NCBI RefSeq assembly: GCF_000739575.1
Contig: NZ_BBJO01000024.1
Coordinates: 1 to 64,000, forward strand
Source: Halobellus rufus
GTDB taxonomy: Archaea; Halobacteriota; Halobacteria; Halobacteriales; Haloferacaceae
Length of the DNA: 64,000 nt
Reading direction: 5' to 3'
This document shows, piece after piece, positions 16,162-25,394 of the stretch. A program made the position numbers and the translations under genes. Each line of letters starts with the position of its first letter. Within the stretch, counting starts at the first letter, position 1. Under the pieces are notes generated by a model. It worked only from the letters and a program-made list of their open reading frames with translations. It searched no databases and was not told the origin of the DNA.

Positions 16162-17976
16162 ATGGCCGACAGTGGGACCGCAGACGGGACGGCCCCCGAC
16201 CGAGGCGGTGACGACGCGGAGACGCTACCGAACGGCGAGACGCGCCGCTGGTGGAAGGAGGCCGTCGTCTACCAGATCTATCCGCGGTCGTTCAACGACT
16301 CGAACGGCGACGGCGTCGGCGACATCCCCGGCATCGTCGAGAAGGTCGACTACCTCGACGACCTGGGCGTCGACGTCGTCTGGCTCAACCCGGTGTACGA
16401 GTCGCCGAACGCCGACAACGGGTACGACGTCGCCGACTACCGCGCGATTATGGACGAGTTCGGGACGATGGCCGACTGGGAGGAACTCCTCGCGGAACTG
16501 CACGACCGGGACATCAGGCTCGTGATGGACCTCGTCGTCAACCACACCTCCGACGAGCACGAGTGGTTCCGGCGCTCGCGCCGCTCGCGCGACAGCGACT
16601 ACCGGGACTGGTACTTCTGGCGCGAGGGGCGCGACGCGGCCGAAGTACCGTGGACGGCCGAGGAGGGACCAGACGGCGAGGCACCGCCGAACGACTGGCA
16701 GTCGTTCTTCGGCGGCCCCGCGTGGACCTACGACGAGACGACCGAGGAGTGGTATCTCCACCTGTTCGACGAGAAGCAACCGGACCTCGACTGGTCGAAC
16801 GAGCGCGTCCGCGAGGAGGTGTTCGACACGATGGCCTGGTGGCTCGAGAAGGGGATCGACGGGTTCCGGATGGACGTCATCAACCTCGTCTCGAAACCGC
16901 CGGGGTTGCCGCCGATCGGGGCCGATTCCGAGCGCGACACCTTCGATCAGGTCAGCGAGGGGCCGCGGGTCCACGAGTACCTCCGGGAGATGCGCGAGGC
17001 CGTCCTCTCTCCGGACCTGCTGACGGTCGGGGAGATGGCCGGGAGAAGCCTCTCGCTGGAGCACGCGCGCCGGTACGTCGGGCAGGGACCGGACGGCGAC
17101 GGCCTCTCGATGCTCTTTCACTTCGAACACATGCACCTCGACCGCGGAGCGGAGCCGTGGGAGCGGGAGGCGTGGGAACTCCCCGAACTGAAAGCCGTCT
17201 TCGACAAGTGGCAGGCCGGACTCGAAGGTGCGGGGTGGAACGCCCTGTACCTCTCCAACCACGACCAGCCGCGGACGGTCTCGCGCTTCGGCGACGACGG
17301 GGCGTACCGTCGCGAGTCGGCGACGCTTCTCGCGACGCTGCTGCACACGCTCCGCGGCACCCCGTACGTCTATCAGGGGCAGGAACTCGGAATGACGAAC
17401 GCGCCGTTCGCGTCGCTCTCGGAGTTCCGGGACGTCGAGACGAAACACCCCGTTCGGCGGGCGATCGATCGCGGCGAGATCGACTCCTTCGAGGCGGTCG
17501 CGGACGCCGTCCGCGCGAACAGCCGTGACAACGCCCGGACGCCGATGCAGTGGTCCGACGGGTCGAACGCCGGATTCACCGACCCCGACAGCGAGCCGTG
17601 GATCGGCGTCAACCCGAACCACGGGGAGATCAACGTCGCCGCCGAGCGCGACGATCCGGAGTCGGTGTGGCACTACTACCGACGGCTGATAGCGCTGCGG
17701 GGCGAACACGACGTGATGGTCTACGGCGACTACGACCCGCTCGTACCGGATCACGAGCGGATCTGGGCGTACACGCGGACCCTCGGCGAGGAGCGGTGGC
17801 TCGTGGTGCTCAACGCCTCCGGAGAGCCGACCGACGTCGAACTTCCCGTCGGGGCCGCCGACGCGACTCCCTCGGTCGTGATCGCGAACTACGGGGATGG
17901 CGAGGATCGCGTCGGGGAAGCCGTCGATGGGGCGTTCGAGCTTCGACCGTGGGAGGCGCGCGTGTACGAACTGTAG
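16162..17976 (+). CDS. GH13 alpha-glucosidase / oligo-1,6-glucosidase
   Basis: 604-residue cytoplasmic GH13 enzyme (no signal peptide). The family begins EAVVYQIYPRSFNDSNGDGVGDIPGI, followed by DLVVNHTS. The catalytic nucleophile is Asp238 in GFRMDVIN, the acid/base Glu291 in TVGEMAG, and the stabilising Asp368 in SNHDQPR. The QPDLDWSN and TPMQW segments are typical of alpha-1,4/1,6-glucosidases acting on short maltooligosaccharides or isomaltose, rather than alpha-amylases. The ATG at 16162 has TTAATTGAT about 25-30 nt upstream, fitting a leaderless start. The first 25 residues are a low-complexity acidic leader. Sucrose- or trehalose-directed activity is an alternative. Confidence 0.88.
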   Translation: MADSGTADGTAPDRGGDDAETLPNGETRRWWKEAVVYQIYPRSFNDSNGDGVGDIPGIVEKVDYLDDLGVDVVWLNPVYESPNADNGYDVADYRAIMDEFGTMADWEELLAELHDRDIRLVMDLVVNHTSDEHEWFRRSRRSRDSDYRDWYFWREGRDAAEVPWTAEEGPDGEAPPNDWQSFFGGPAWTYDETTEEWYLHLFDEKQPDLDWSNERVREEVFDTMAWWLEKGIDGFRMDVINLVSKPPGLPPIGADSERDTFDQVSEGPRVHEYLREMREAVLSPDLLTVGEMAGRSLSLEHARRYVGQGPDGDGLSMLFHFEHMHLDRGAEPWEREAWELPELKAVFDKWQAGLEGAGWNALYLSNHDQPRTVSRFGDDGAYRRESATLLATLLHTLRGTPYVYQGQELGMTNAPFASLSEFRDVETKHPVRRAIDRGEIDSFEAVADAVRANSRDNARTPMQWSDGSNAGFTDPDSEPWIGVNPNHGEINVAAERDDPESVWHYYRRLIALRGEHDVMVYGDYDPLVPDHERIWAYTRTLGEERWLVVLNASGEPTDVELPVGAADATPSVVIANYGDGEDRVGEAVDGAFELRPWEARVYEL

Positions 17977-18212
17977 CGCAGCAGCTCTGGGCTTGCGGCG
18001 TGGGAGCGCACCATTATGGGGCGAACAGGCGACACGGACCCTCGCGACGCGGTGTGTCGCACACCCGCTTCTCGCGTCGCGGTCGACGTCAGATCACGGG
18101 GCGACTGGCCGCGCCTCGGTATATAAACCTCCGTACGCCACCGTTCCACCGCGAGACGGAGGGGCGTAGTCGAAACCATCAAGCGGTTCATCCGCGAACG
18201 GTCAGATAGCAA
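17977..18212. other. hisF upstream region with a structured, promoter-like element
   Basis: This 236-bp spacer contains GGCGAACAG (18020-18028), a 7-bp stem GCGACAC/GTGTCGC (18029-18035 and 18054-18060), TCAGATCAC (18089-18097) and TATATAAA (18120-18127). Parts recur in the spacer after cbiZ with the same 32-nt offset. A TSS near 18150 would give hisF a leader of about 60 nt. Confidence 0.5.
18089..18127 (+). promoter_or_regulatory. Promoter-like element TCAGATCAC-N8-CTGGCCGC-N8-ATATAAA, copy 1 (hisF)
   Basis: TCAGATCAC, then CTGGCCGC, then TATATAAA. The first motif starts 32 nt before ATATAAA. The same motifs, at the same offset and without gaps, occur at 37456-37495. It is the best candidate promoter for hisF. 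Confidence 0.55.
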
Positions 18213-19025
18213 ATGCTCACGAAGCGGATCATCCCCTGCATCGACGTCGACCTCGACGACGACGGGAACCCCGCCGTCTACACCGGCGTCAACTTCGAGG
18301 ACCTGCAGTACACCGGCGACCCGGTGGAGATGGCCAAGCGGTACAACGAGGCGGGCGCAGACGAGTTCGTCTTCCTCGACATCACCGCCTCGGCGGCCGG
18401 CCGCGAGACGATGCTCGACACCGTCTCGGCGGTCGCCGACGAGGTGTTCATCCCGCTCACCGTCGGGGGCGGTATCCGGACCAGAGACGACATCAAGGAG
18501 ACGCTGCGCGCGGGCGCCGACAAGGTCTCGATCAACACCGCGGCGCTGGAGAACCCTGAGCTGATCGACGAGGGCGCGCGGGCGTTCGGCTCGCAGTGCA
18601 TCGTCATCTCCGTCGACGCGAAGCGCCGCTACGACGAGCGCGGCGAGCACTACGTCGACGTCGACGGCGAGTCCTGCTGGTTCGAGTGCACGGTGAAGGG
18701 CGGCCGAGAGGGCACCGGCGTCGACGTCGTCGAGTGGGCGACGGAGGCGGAATCACGCGGCGCGGGCGAACTGTTCGTCAACTCCATCGACGCCGACGGG
18801 ACGAAGGAGGGATACGACATCCCGCTGACGAAGGCCGTCTGCGACGCGGTCTCGACGCCCGTCATCGCCTCCTCGGGCTGCGGCGGGCCGGAGGACATGT
18901 ACGAGGTGTTCACCGAGGCCGGGGCGGACGCCGGACTGGCGGCGTCGATCTTCCACTTCGGCGACTACAGCATCCAAGAGACGAAGGAGTATCTCGACGA
19001 GCGCGGCGTGCCCGTCCGACTGTAG
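18213..19025 (+). CDS. hisF: Imidazole glycerol phosphate synthase cyclase subunit HisF
   Basis: 270-residue TIM-barrel cyclase that joins PRFAR with ammonia (from HisH) to give IGP and AICAR in histidine synthesis. Catalytic Asp11 (IIPCIDVD) and the second aspartate (ISVDAKRRY, about 131) are present. Phosphate-binding glycines are in [12 protein letters not shown] and [12 protein letters not shown]. Length and motifs are standard. It is not beside other his genes here, as usual for haloarchaea, whose his genes are scattered. It converges on rpoL with a 96-bp gap. Confidence 0.97.
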   Translation: MLTKRIIPCIDVDLDDDGNPAVYTGVNFEDLQYTGDPVEMAKRYNEAGADEFVFLDITASAAGRETMLDTVSAVADEVFIPLTVGGGIRTRDDIKETLRAGADKVSINTAALENPELIDEGARAFGSQCIVISVDAKRRYDERGEHYVDVDGESCWFECTVKGGREGTGVDVVEWATEAESRGAGELFVNSIDADGTKEGYDIPLTKAVCDAVSTPVIASSGCGGPEDMYEVFTEAGADAGLAASIFHFGDYSIQETKEYLDERGVPVRL

Positions 19026-19121
19026 GGCTCGCTACGGCCGTCTGTCGCGGGTTCGGACCGAACGCAGGTCGAGTGCCAGAGCGACTGGGACGGAGGTCCC
19101 GGCAGAGCCGACAGCGCCCGA

Positions 19122-19406
19122 CTACGCGGCCGACTCGAACTCCGCGGAGAAGTCGTCCATCTTCGTCTGGACGCTCCGGGAGGCGTCGCCGAGCGCGTCG
19201 AGCGGATCGACGCCCGCTTCCGTCTTGATCGAGAGAATCGGTTCGGTCTGTCCGCCCGACTGCTCGGGGTTCACGTCGTAGGTCGCAGCGGCGACGCCCT
19301 CGGTCTCCAAGAGCGCGCCTTTGATCACGTTCATAAACGTGTGGTCCTCGCCGGCGACCTCGATGCGGAGTTCCTCGTCGGTCTTGTCGATGACCCGCAG
19401 TTCCAT
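19122..19406 (-). CDS. rpoL: DNA-directed RNA polymerase subunit L
   Basis: 94-residue RNA polymerase assembly subunit (counterpart of eukaryotic Rpb11), which pairs with RpoD. The N-terminal strand-helix [34 protein letters not shown] is diagnostic. It contains the LL(E)[11 protein letters not shown] and [21 protein letters not shown] segments of the family. It is second in a probable operon with the MBL hydrolase, 26 bp away. Confidence 0.95.
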   Translation of the reverse strand: MELRVIDKTDEELRIEVAGEDHTFMNVIKGALLETEGVAAATYDVNPEQSGGQTEPILSIKTEAGVDPLDALGDASRSVQTKMDDFSAEFESAA

Positions 19407-19432
19407 AGAACCTCGTTGTCGGTCACAGCGTT

Positions 19433-20509
19433 TCAGTATTTCGTCTTCGGGAACAGCGCCGAGACGTCGGGATCGCGGTCGAGCAACCGATAGGCGACGC
19501 TGCCGCGTTGGCCTGCATCCCCCCGAGCAGCCGTGCCGTCGCGATCGACGACGCCGGCGTGTTCGAGGTGGTCTAAGTGCGCGAACGCCTCCCCCGGACC
19601 GTGGAGGATGTGGATGTCTTCGAGTTCGCCGAACAGGTGCGCGCTGACGGTCCACGCGTCCGCGGGGCCGTGTTCGCGCAGCACGTCGACGACGCGTCGC
19701 GTCCGCTCGACGTGGTGCGAGCGGATGACGCGCGCGCGCTCGGAGGGCTCCGCGATCGGGTCGCGGTGCCCCGGCCACGCGAAGTCGAGGTCGCGGGCGA
19801 TGAGGCGGTCGAGGCTGTCGACGTAGCGTTCGAGCGGCCGCTCCACTCGGAGGTCCGCACCGCCGACGTTCGGCGTGTACTCCGGGAGGATGACGTCGCC
19901 GACGAACGCGACCGAACGCGGCTCCGATTCGCCCGGCTCGTCCGCGTCACCCTCGGGAAGCGGGAGTTCCTCGCCCTCGGTCTCGTACGTGAAGGCGACG
20001 TGTCCGGCGGCGTGCCCCGGGAGGTGCCAGACGCCGAGTTCGCCGTCGCCGGCGGGAACGCTGTCGCCGGCGGCGAGCGTCTGCACGTCGCTGGGATCGC
20101 CCGCGACCCCCGCGAAGTTCGCTTGGACGTCCGCCAGCTCCGTCCGCTTCCCGGCGGGGATCCCCCACTCGTCGAACCGCCGCTCTCTGAGTTGTGTGAG
20201 GGCCTCCGTCGCTGCCTCGTCGCCGGCCACGAGCGGCGCGTCGTCCTCGTGGACGCGGACCGTCGCTCCCGACTCCGCCTGCAGTTCGCCGGCAAGACCG
20301 CTGTGGTCGGGATGCCAGTGCGTGAGGAGGATCTGATCGAGGTCTGCCAGTTCGACGCCGGCGGCGGCGAGGCCGTCGAGGAGGTCCGACCGGACGTCGG
20401 CCATCGCGATGCCGACGTCGATCAGCGTTGTCACCGCCCCTTCGAGCAGGTACACGTTGTTTTGCCCCTCGAAAACCGTGTTTTCGAGCTGAATCCGGGT
20501 GACGTCCAT
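19433..20509 (-). CDS. MBL-fold metallo-hydrolase
   Basis: 358-residue metallo-beta-lactamase-fold protein. The HxHxDH zinc motif is [14 protein letters not shown], followed by the third His in [12 protein letters not shown], the Asp in [12 protein letters not shown], and a distal His in AWPGHRDPI. The C-terminal 100 residues form a winged-helix-like region ([39 protein letters not shown]) as in LACTB2/CPSF-like relatives. LACTB2 relatives are RNA-directed or glyoxalase II-like, so the substrate is not decided. It is upstream of rpoL on the same strand. Confidence 0.85.
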   Translation of the reverse strand: MDVTRIQLENTVFEGQNNVYLLEGAVTTLIDVGIAMADVRSDLLDGLAAAGVELADLDQILLTHWHPDHSGLAGELQAESGATVRVHEDDAPLVAGDEAATEALTQLRERRFDEWGIPAGKRTELADVQANFAGVAGDPSDVQTLAAGDSVPAGDGELGVWHLPGHAAGHVAFTYETEGEELPLPEGDADEPGESEPRSVAFVGDVILPEYTPNVGGADLRVERPLERYVDSLDRLIARDLDFAWPGHRDPIAEPSERARVIRSHHVERTRRVVDVLREHGPADAWTVSAHLFGELEDIHILHGPGEAFAHLDHLEHAGVVDRDGTAARGDAGQRGSVAYRLLDRDPDVSALFPKTKY

Positions 20510-20646
20510 ACTGCGTAACCCGCTCGGACGACTATGAGGATTACCATACCGTACCCCGCGGCAATTTCCGCAGACGGGTGCGACGTCGGGGCGTCGGTCA
20601 CGTCGGTACATTAAATTCGGTCGCTCGCAAACCGCGCTGACAGGGG

Positions 20647-21738
20647 ATGGAAGATTTCTACGACCTGCTGGAGGTGTCCCGCGACGCCTCGACCGAGGAG
20701 ATCAACCGCGCGTGGCGGCGAAAGGTCCGGCGCTATCATCCCGACGTCAACGACGACGCGCGGGCGACCGCGCAGTTCAAGACGCTGAAGAAGGCCCACG
20801 AGGTGCTCTCGGACGAAACCGAACGCGCCGCCTACGACCGGATGGGCCACCGGACGTACGTGAAACAGCGTTTGGACGGGCTGCCGACCGGGCCGGCCCG
20901 GCCGACCGAACCCCGACCGGGGACAGCGGCGGGGACCGATCGCGAGTCCTCGGCCGACGACGAGACGGCCAGCGGATCGAAATCCAGCGGTCGGGACCGA
21001 ACGGACCGACGCCGCTCCCACCGGACGCAGTCGGAAGCGAACCAGTCCACGCGATCGGAGTCCGAGCGGACCCGTACGGCCGGGACGTCGTCGACGACAA
21101 CGACCGGAGGGTCGTCGAGACCGACGGGCGAGACGTCGTCGAGTGCGGCGAGCGGGGCATCGTCGAGGACGACGACCGGGGCGGGAGGCCACGTCGGCTC
21201 CGGGAAAACGGGCCGATCCGGGTCGACTGCGGCGTCGAGGGCCGAAACGACGCGGCAGTCGCGGCGGCTCGTGACGCCGCTGCTGTACGCGTGGATCGGC
21301 GTGCTGCTCGCCGGCGGGCTCTATCTCGCCGGGCTGTGGCAGTATCTCGGGGCGAACGCGGCCGCGCTCGCGACGCTTCGCCGTGCGGCACTCGCCGATC
21401 CCGCGGCAGCGGTCGTCGGATCGTCCGAACTCGCCGGGCCGGCGGCGGTCGCCCTCGCTGCGACGCCCGATGCGCCCCTCTCACTGCTCTTTCCGATCGG
21501 AGTCGTCGCGCTCGCGGTCGTACTCGCGGCGGTCGTGGTCACCTTCGGACGCGGGCTGTCCTACCTGTATGCGGCCGGGGGTGTCGCCCCGCTTATCGCG
21601 CTCGCGGCCGACACGGCTGTGTCGCTTCCTGACGGCGTCGTCCTCGCTCTCGTCGTGCTCTCCCCGGCCCTCGCGACTGCGGGGTTCCTCCTCGACGTCG
21701 GCCGTGTGGCACTCACTACCCGCACGCCGCGCTCGTGA
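20647..21738 (+). CDS. DnaJ-domain membrane protein
   Basis: 363-residue protein. A J-domain covers residues 1-70 (FYDLLEVSRDASTEEINRAWR, with HPD at 31-33, the motif that stimulates Hsp70 ATPase). A Ser/Thr/Arg-rich linker spans about 80-215. The C-terminal part has about five hydrophobic helices (VTPLLYAWIGVLLAGGLYLAGL, LLFPIGVVALAVVLAAVVVTF, LPDGVVLALVVLSPALATAGFLL). It lacks the Gly/Phe and zinc-finger regions of DnaJ proper. Such proteins recruit DnaK to the membrane (inference). It is divergent from the MBL gene. Confidence 0.85.
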   Translation: MEDFYDLLEVSRDASTEEINRAWRRKVRRYHPDVNDDARATAQFKTLKKAHEVLSDETERAAYDRMGHRTYVKQRLDGLPTGPARPTEPRPGTAAGTDRESSADDETASGSKSSGRDRTDRRRSHRTQSEANQSTRSESERTRTAGTSSTTTTGGSSRPTGETSSSAASGASSRTTTGAGGHVGSGKTGRSGSTAASRAETTRQSRRLVTPLLYAWIGVLLAGGLYLAGLWQYLGANAAALATLRRAALADPAAAVVGSSELAGPAAVALAATPDAPLSLLFPIGVVALAVVLAAVVVTFGRGLSYLYAAGGVAPLIALAADTAVSLPDGVVLALVVLSPALATAGFLLDVGRVALTTRTPRS

Positions 21739-22090
21739 CTCGCGATCGCTCCGTGAGAACGTCCGTAGGTCTGAGTCAGCCAACAGCGCTAGTGAAAGGA
21801 AACGGGGCCGCGTCGAGCGGGCCCCTGACTGACCAAGCCACTGCGAAGAGCACCAGTCTCGCAGCTCCTTACCTGACGCGCCCGGTTCGACCACGCGCGT
21901 CGACTGTTTGTTTTCCGTTTGGCCTCAAAAGTGCTGTGATAGAACTAATTTCCGCCCGGTACTAGCCGGATTTCAACTACACGATCGGTTTTGCACAGAA
22001 TGCGGTACAAAATATGACAACTGCGTTTCTTCCCCTCGTGAGCAGGCGACGACCACCAACTTTTCATCCGTGAACTGGATGTCCGGTGGA
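21739..22090. other. 352-bp spacer without a gene; AT-rich in its second half
   Basis: No supported gene. The left part has a GGGGCC/GGCCCC stem-loop (21804-21825), a possible dnaJ terminator. About 21905-22080 is clearly richer in A/T than its surroundings (runs such as TTTGTTTTCC and ACAAAATATGAC), unlike coding sequence here. Translation gives only short random-looking stretches, one with a CTECG-like motif. It may be an old insertion or a decayed gene. Confidence 0.4.
21804..21825 (+). terminator. Candidate terminator hairpin after the DnaJ gene
   Basis: GGGGCC (21804-21809) and GGCCCC (21820-21825) pair across a 10-nt loop, 66 bp past the dnaJ stop. No T run follows, so this is only a possible terminator. 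Confidence 0.3.
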
Positions 22091-22720
22091 TTACCGGACG
22101 AGGTACGGATCGTCGCCGGGACTGAAGCGGCCGAGGTCGGCCTCGCGTCGGTAATCCGTCGACCGGAGCGTCTCGATTCCCTCGACGAGCCCTTCGTGGT
22201 GCGTGTCGTCCCACCACGCGGGATCCGCGATCGGGACGACGAGGAAGCCGCTCCCTCTGATCTCGGTCGCGTGCAACCGCTCCATATCGACCTCGGTCTT
22301 CCACGCCTGTGCGGTGTAGGTTTCGAGCACGTGGGCAGTCGCGCGCGCGCCGACGGGCAAGAGCACGTGCGCGGCGATCGCACGGAGCTCCGCGTCGAAA
22401 AATCGCTCGAGGTCGTCGTACGAGGACTGCGTCGGCTCCTCGACGTCGGGTGCGCACATGTGCAGGTACGAGAAAAACGTCCGAACGAGATCGGGCTGAT
22501 CGCCCGCTTCCCGCAGGAGCCCGGCCTCCTGCAGCGCCGCCTGAAGTCGGCGTCCCGACTCGTTGGTGAACGGAACGCCGGTGTCGAGCCCGCCGTGAAC
22601 GCCCGGGTGATCGCCGATGACGTGGAAGTCGGCGTTCGCGTCCCCGTATCCGGGAACGAACCGGTCACACGGCGGCCGCATATCGAACGGGTTTCGGATG
22701 CGATCGGTGACGTTCTCCAC
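22091..22720 (-). CDS. Uracil-DNA glycosylase superfamily protein
   Basis: 209-residue protein of the UDG superfamily. ADFHVIGDHPGVHGGLDTGVPFT resembles family 4/5 motif I (GDxPGxxE), with the usual Glu replaced by Gly in PGVHGG. Later LLPVGARATAHVLETY and VVPIADPAWWDD cover the motif II and III regions; the HPSP-like motif is degenerate. It has no visible Fe-S cysteine set. It may excise uracil or related bases, or have lost activity. Start is GTG at 22720; the DUF5793-type gene lies 47 bp upstream on the same strand. Confidence 0.72.
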   Translation of the reverse strand: MENVTDRIRNPFDMRPPCDRFVPGYGDANADFHVIGDHPGVHGGLDTGVPFTNESGRRLQAALQEAGLLREAGDQPDLVRTFFSYLHMCAPDVEEPTQSSYDDLERFFDAELRAIAAHVLLPVGARATAHVLETYTAQAWKTEVDMERLHATEIRGSGFLVVPIADPAWWDDTHHEGLVEGIETLRSTDYRREADLGRFSPGDDPYLVR

Positions 22721-22767
22721 GCTGACGGGGTAGTAGCGGTTCCGTTAAAACCGGTCCGGTTGCCCGT

Positions 22768-23238
22768 TCACAGCTCGACGCCCGAGGGGATCAGGCTGTG
22801 TGACCGGAGCAGATTGCCGTCGGCGTCGTAGACGAGGAACGTCTGTTTCTCGTAGACGACCGCCTCCTCGCCGTCGATGCGGACTTCCACCCGGTAGCGT
22901 CCCTCGTCGGCGGCGTCCCGGCCGTACTCGCGCGCCGCACGGATGAACGCGAGGACGTCGTCGGCGGACTCGTTGAGTTCGAGGACGAAATCGCCGGTGA
23001 TGCGGTTGGTGACGCTCACCACGCCGGCCGCGTCGGGGTCCTCGAGGGGATCCTGGAGTCTGAACGCGACGTCCGTCTCGCTCGCCTCGAGATAACCGCC
23101 CGTCGGATCCGAGAGTCGCCGCTCGAGTACGTCGTTCGGCCCGTGAAAGTCGATCCGGACCTGCGGCTTCTTGGGGTCGCCGCCGTCGTCGACCCACGAG
23201 ACGTTCTCCACGTCCAGCTCGAAGTAATCCCGCCTCAT
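22768..23238 (-). CDS. Uncharacterised haloarchaeal protein (DUF5793-like)
   Basis: 156-residue soluble acidic protein with alternating strands and helices and no catalytic motif. The start MRRDYFELDVENVSWVDDG is distinctive and, from memory, matches the DUF5793 family confined to Halobacteria. It lies 47 bp from the UDG-like gene and could share its transcript. Function unknown. Confidence 0.65.
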   Translation of the reverse strand: MRRDYFELDVENVSWVDDGGDPKKPQVRIDFHGPNDVLERRLSDPTGGYLEASETDVAFRLQDPLEDPDAAGVVSVTNRITGDFVLELNESADDVLAFIRAAREYGRDAADEGRYRVEVRIDGEEAVVYEKQTFLVYDADGNLLRSHSLIPSGVEL

Positions 23239-23455
23239 TCCGTACGTCGAGATTAGACGCCATCGTGTATGAACGTAACGCCCGCGTCAGACGCCGCCCG
23301 GGTCGACGACGGCGTGGCGACGGTACGTCGGAACGACGACGTGAACGCCGATCGACCCGTTTCTAGATTCGGTATTGCACTATACGATTTATTTGCTGGG
23401 AGACAGGCCCTCCCGACACCATCGTGAGAACGGGCGTATGTGTCGAGAAAGACGG

Positions 23456-24364
23456 TTAGACCACGTGTTCTCGGACGCTCTCGAAGTCGTCGCTGGCGAC
23501 GCGGTCCGTGATCGCACTCGCGTCGAGATCGGGCATCGATCCGGGGTACTTGCGCTCGAAGTACGACAGGAGGTTATCGAGGTCGCGCCGGACGAGTTCG
23601 CGCGCGTTGTCGTGATCGGTGGGCACGGCCTGGGGCCAATCGAAGATCGTCACTCCCGACTCGCTCACTGCGACGTTGTACTCGCTCATATCCGCGTGGA
23701 CGTATCCGGCGTCGTAGGCTGCCGCGATCTCTCGGACTATCAGATCGAGGACGCCGAGGACCTGTTCCTCCGGTAGTTTCGCGCGGTGAAGTTCGATCCC
23801 GTCGAACTTGTCCATCACGATAGCGTGCCGGTTCTGGTCGATCGGTCGCGGAACCGATACGGCAGGGAACAGCGCTTCCAACGTCTCGTACTCGCGTTCT
23901 GCGGCCTTTCGAGCGGTGTAGAGCCACGACACGTGTTGGTTATCGGACGTGTAATCGCGCTCGCGCATCACCTCGCGGAAGTTCGTGTAGCCCTCCCTGT
24001 GGAACTTCAGCGCGAGCGGGCGATACGACTGCACTTCGAGGACGTCGCTCTCCTTGCCGACGCCGAGCGGCGCACCGACGCCCTCGATCGTATCGCGCTC
24101 GGCGAAGGCCCGCAGCGCGAGCGCGTCGTATCCCTCCGCAGTGAGGGTGTACCCTTCGTACTGGATGGTCTTTCGTTCGATCAACTCTCGTGTCGCACAC
24201 CGATCGAGCCGGTAGTCGACCTCCTCGGCGGTCAGATTCGAGAGGGAGGGGAGCTTCTCGCGGTTGACCCACTCCGAAAAGCGCATCCCGTGTTCGACGC
24301 CGGAGAGGAGATAGAAGTCCTCGGGTTCGAGCTCGGTCATCAATCCGGCGACATTCCGCACCAT
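23456..24364 (-). CDS. rio2: Rio2 serine/threonine kinase (ribosome maturation ATPase)
   Basis: 302-residue atypical kinase. The N-terminal 90 residues form the winged helix of the RIO2 family (ELEPEDFYLLSGVEHGMRFSEWV). The kinase has the P-loop equivalent GVGKESDVLEV, Lys in ALKFHREG, catalytic AGYVHADMSEYNV (Asp and Asn) and the metal-binding IFDWPQA. Archaeal Rio2 acts late in 30S subunit maturation as an ATPase. The start ATG at 24364 places the winged helix at the N-terminus; a 21-codon extension is not needed. A TATA-like TTTTACGC lies about 30 nt before the start. Confidence 0.93.
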   Translation of the reverse strand: MVRNVAGLMTELEPEDFYLLSGVEHGMRFSEWVNREKLPSLSNLTAEEVDYRLDRCATRELIERKTIQYEGYTLTAEGYDALALRAFAERDTIEGVGAPLGVGKESDVLEVQSYRPLALKFHREGYTNFREVMRERDYTSDNQHVSWLYTARKAAEREYETLEALFPAVSVPRPIDQNRHAIVMDKFDGIELHRAKLPEEQVLGVLDLIVREIAAAYDAGYVHADMSEYNVAVSESGVTIFDWPQAVPTDHDNARELVRRDLDNLLSYFERKYPGSMPDLDASAITDRVASDDFESVREHVV

Positions 24365-24497
24365 ACCGGTAGTGAGCGGGCGACGCGTAAAAGGTCCGCG
24401 AGTCGGCTGTCCACCCAAATAAACCATATAATGCTATGTGAAATTTGTGTAGCCACCGCGACGAAATTGCTTTCCCGAACCGGCCGTAGCTTCCAGT

Positions 24498-25322
24498 ATG
24501 ACCGCCGAGAGTGGCCCGCTCGCGGACCGTCAGTGGCGGTTGATCCGCGAGGAGGCCCGCGACGGACCGATGCAGATGGCACTGGACGAGATCGCAGCCG
24601 AAACCGCCGCCGCGGGCGGACCCCGGACGGTCCGCGTGTACCGGTGGTCGCCGAGCACGCTCTCGCTCGGCTACGGACAGGACCCCGACACCGTCGATTG
24701 GGCGCACTGCGACGAGGAAGGCGTGTCAGTGACCCGCCGACAGACGGGCGGCGGCGGCATCTACCACGACGTCGACGGGGACGTCTCCTACTCGATCACC
24801 GCGCCGAAATCGGAGCTCCCGGGCGATCTGATGGACGCGTATCACCTCCTCTGTGAGCCGATCTTGGAGGCCTTCGAGCGCGTGGGCGTCGACGCCGACT
24901 ACGTGAGCGAGTCGGTCCCGGAGATCTGGCGGCCGGCGTGCTACCTCCGGCAACTGCACCCGGCACACGACATCGTCGCCGAGGGTCGGAAGCTCAGCGG
25001 AAACGCCCAGTACCGCCGCCGCGACGCCGTCGTCCAACACGGCTCGCTCACGTACTCCGTCTACGCCGACGACCACCTCGGCGTGTTCTCTGGCCACGGA
25101 GTGTCGCGAGAGCAGTTCGAAGAGCGCGTCGTCGGCGTCGACGAACTGGCGGACGTCTCCCGCGAGGATCTGGTCGCTGCAGTCGAAGAATCGCTCGCAG
25201 ACTGGGCGGACGCCGACGTGGGATCGTGGACCGACGGCGAACTGGAGCGCGCCCGCGCCCGAGTCGAGGAGAAGTACGGGAACGACGAGTGGGTCCGTCG
25301 CCGTCCGGACGATCGATCCTGA
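24498..25322 (+). CDS. Lipoate-protein ligase A-like (biotin/lipoate A/B ligase family)
   Basis: 274-residue LplA/LipM family acyltransferase. Signature segments: YRWSPSTLSLGYGQ, RRQTGGGGIYHDVDGDVSYSI, and RKLSGNAQYRRRDAVVQHGSL with the lipoyl-AMP binding lysine. A cysteine in WRPACYLRQLHPAHDIV sits where LipM-type octanoyl transferases keep their nucleophile (about residue 148), so an amidotransfer or octanoyl activity is as likely as ATP-dependent lipoate ligation. The C-terminus is acidic and helical. It is divergent from rio2 and runs toward endonuclease IV on the same strand. Confidence 0.82.
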   Translation: MTAESGPLADRQWRLIREEARDGPMQMALDEIAAETAAAGGPRTVRVYRWSPSTLSLGYGQDPDTVDWAHCDEEGVSVTRRQTGGGGIYHDVDGDVSYSITAPKSELPGDLMDAYHLLCEPILEAFERVGVDADYVSESVPEIWRPACYLRQLHPAHDIVAEGRKLSGNAQYRRRDAVVQHGSLTYSVYADDHLGVFSGHGVSREQFEERVVGVDELADVSREDLVAAVEESLADWADADVGSWTDGELERARARVEEKYGNDEWVRRRPDDRS

Positions 25323-25394
25323 TACGAGAAGAGCACGAAGTCGGGCGCGAGGATACTCCGAAGTGGCTTTACTCCCGGAGCGACAGCGAAAGGT

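Noticed and set aside
21481-21894. Minus-strand open frame opposite the DnaJ membrane domain
   Set aside because: It is antisense to a real gene and its composition is the expected shadow of a GC-rich coding strand; its C-terminal part is Arg/Asp low complexity.
22000-22060. Zinc-finger-like peptide (FCTECGTKYDNC) in the AT-rich spacer
   Set aside because: A short isolated stretch with no start or family context; more likely chance.
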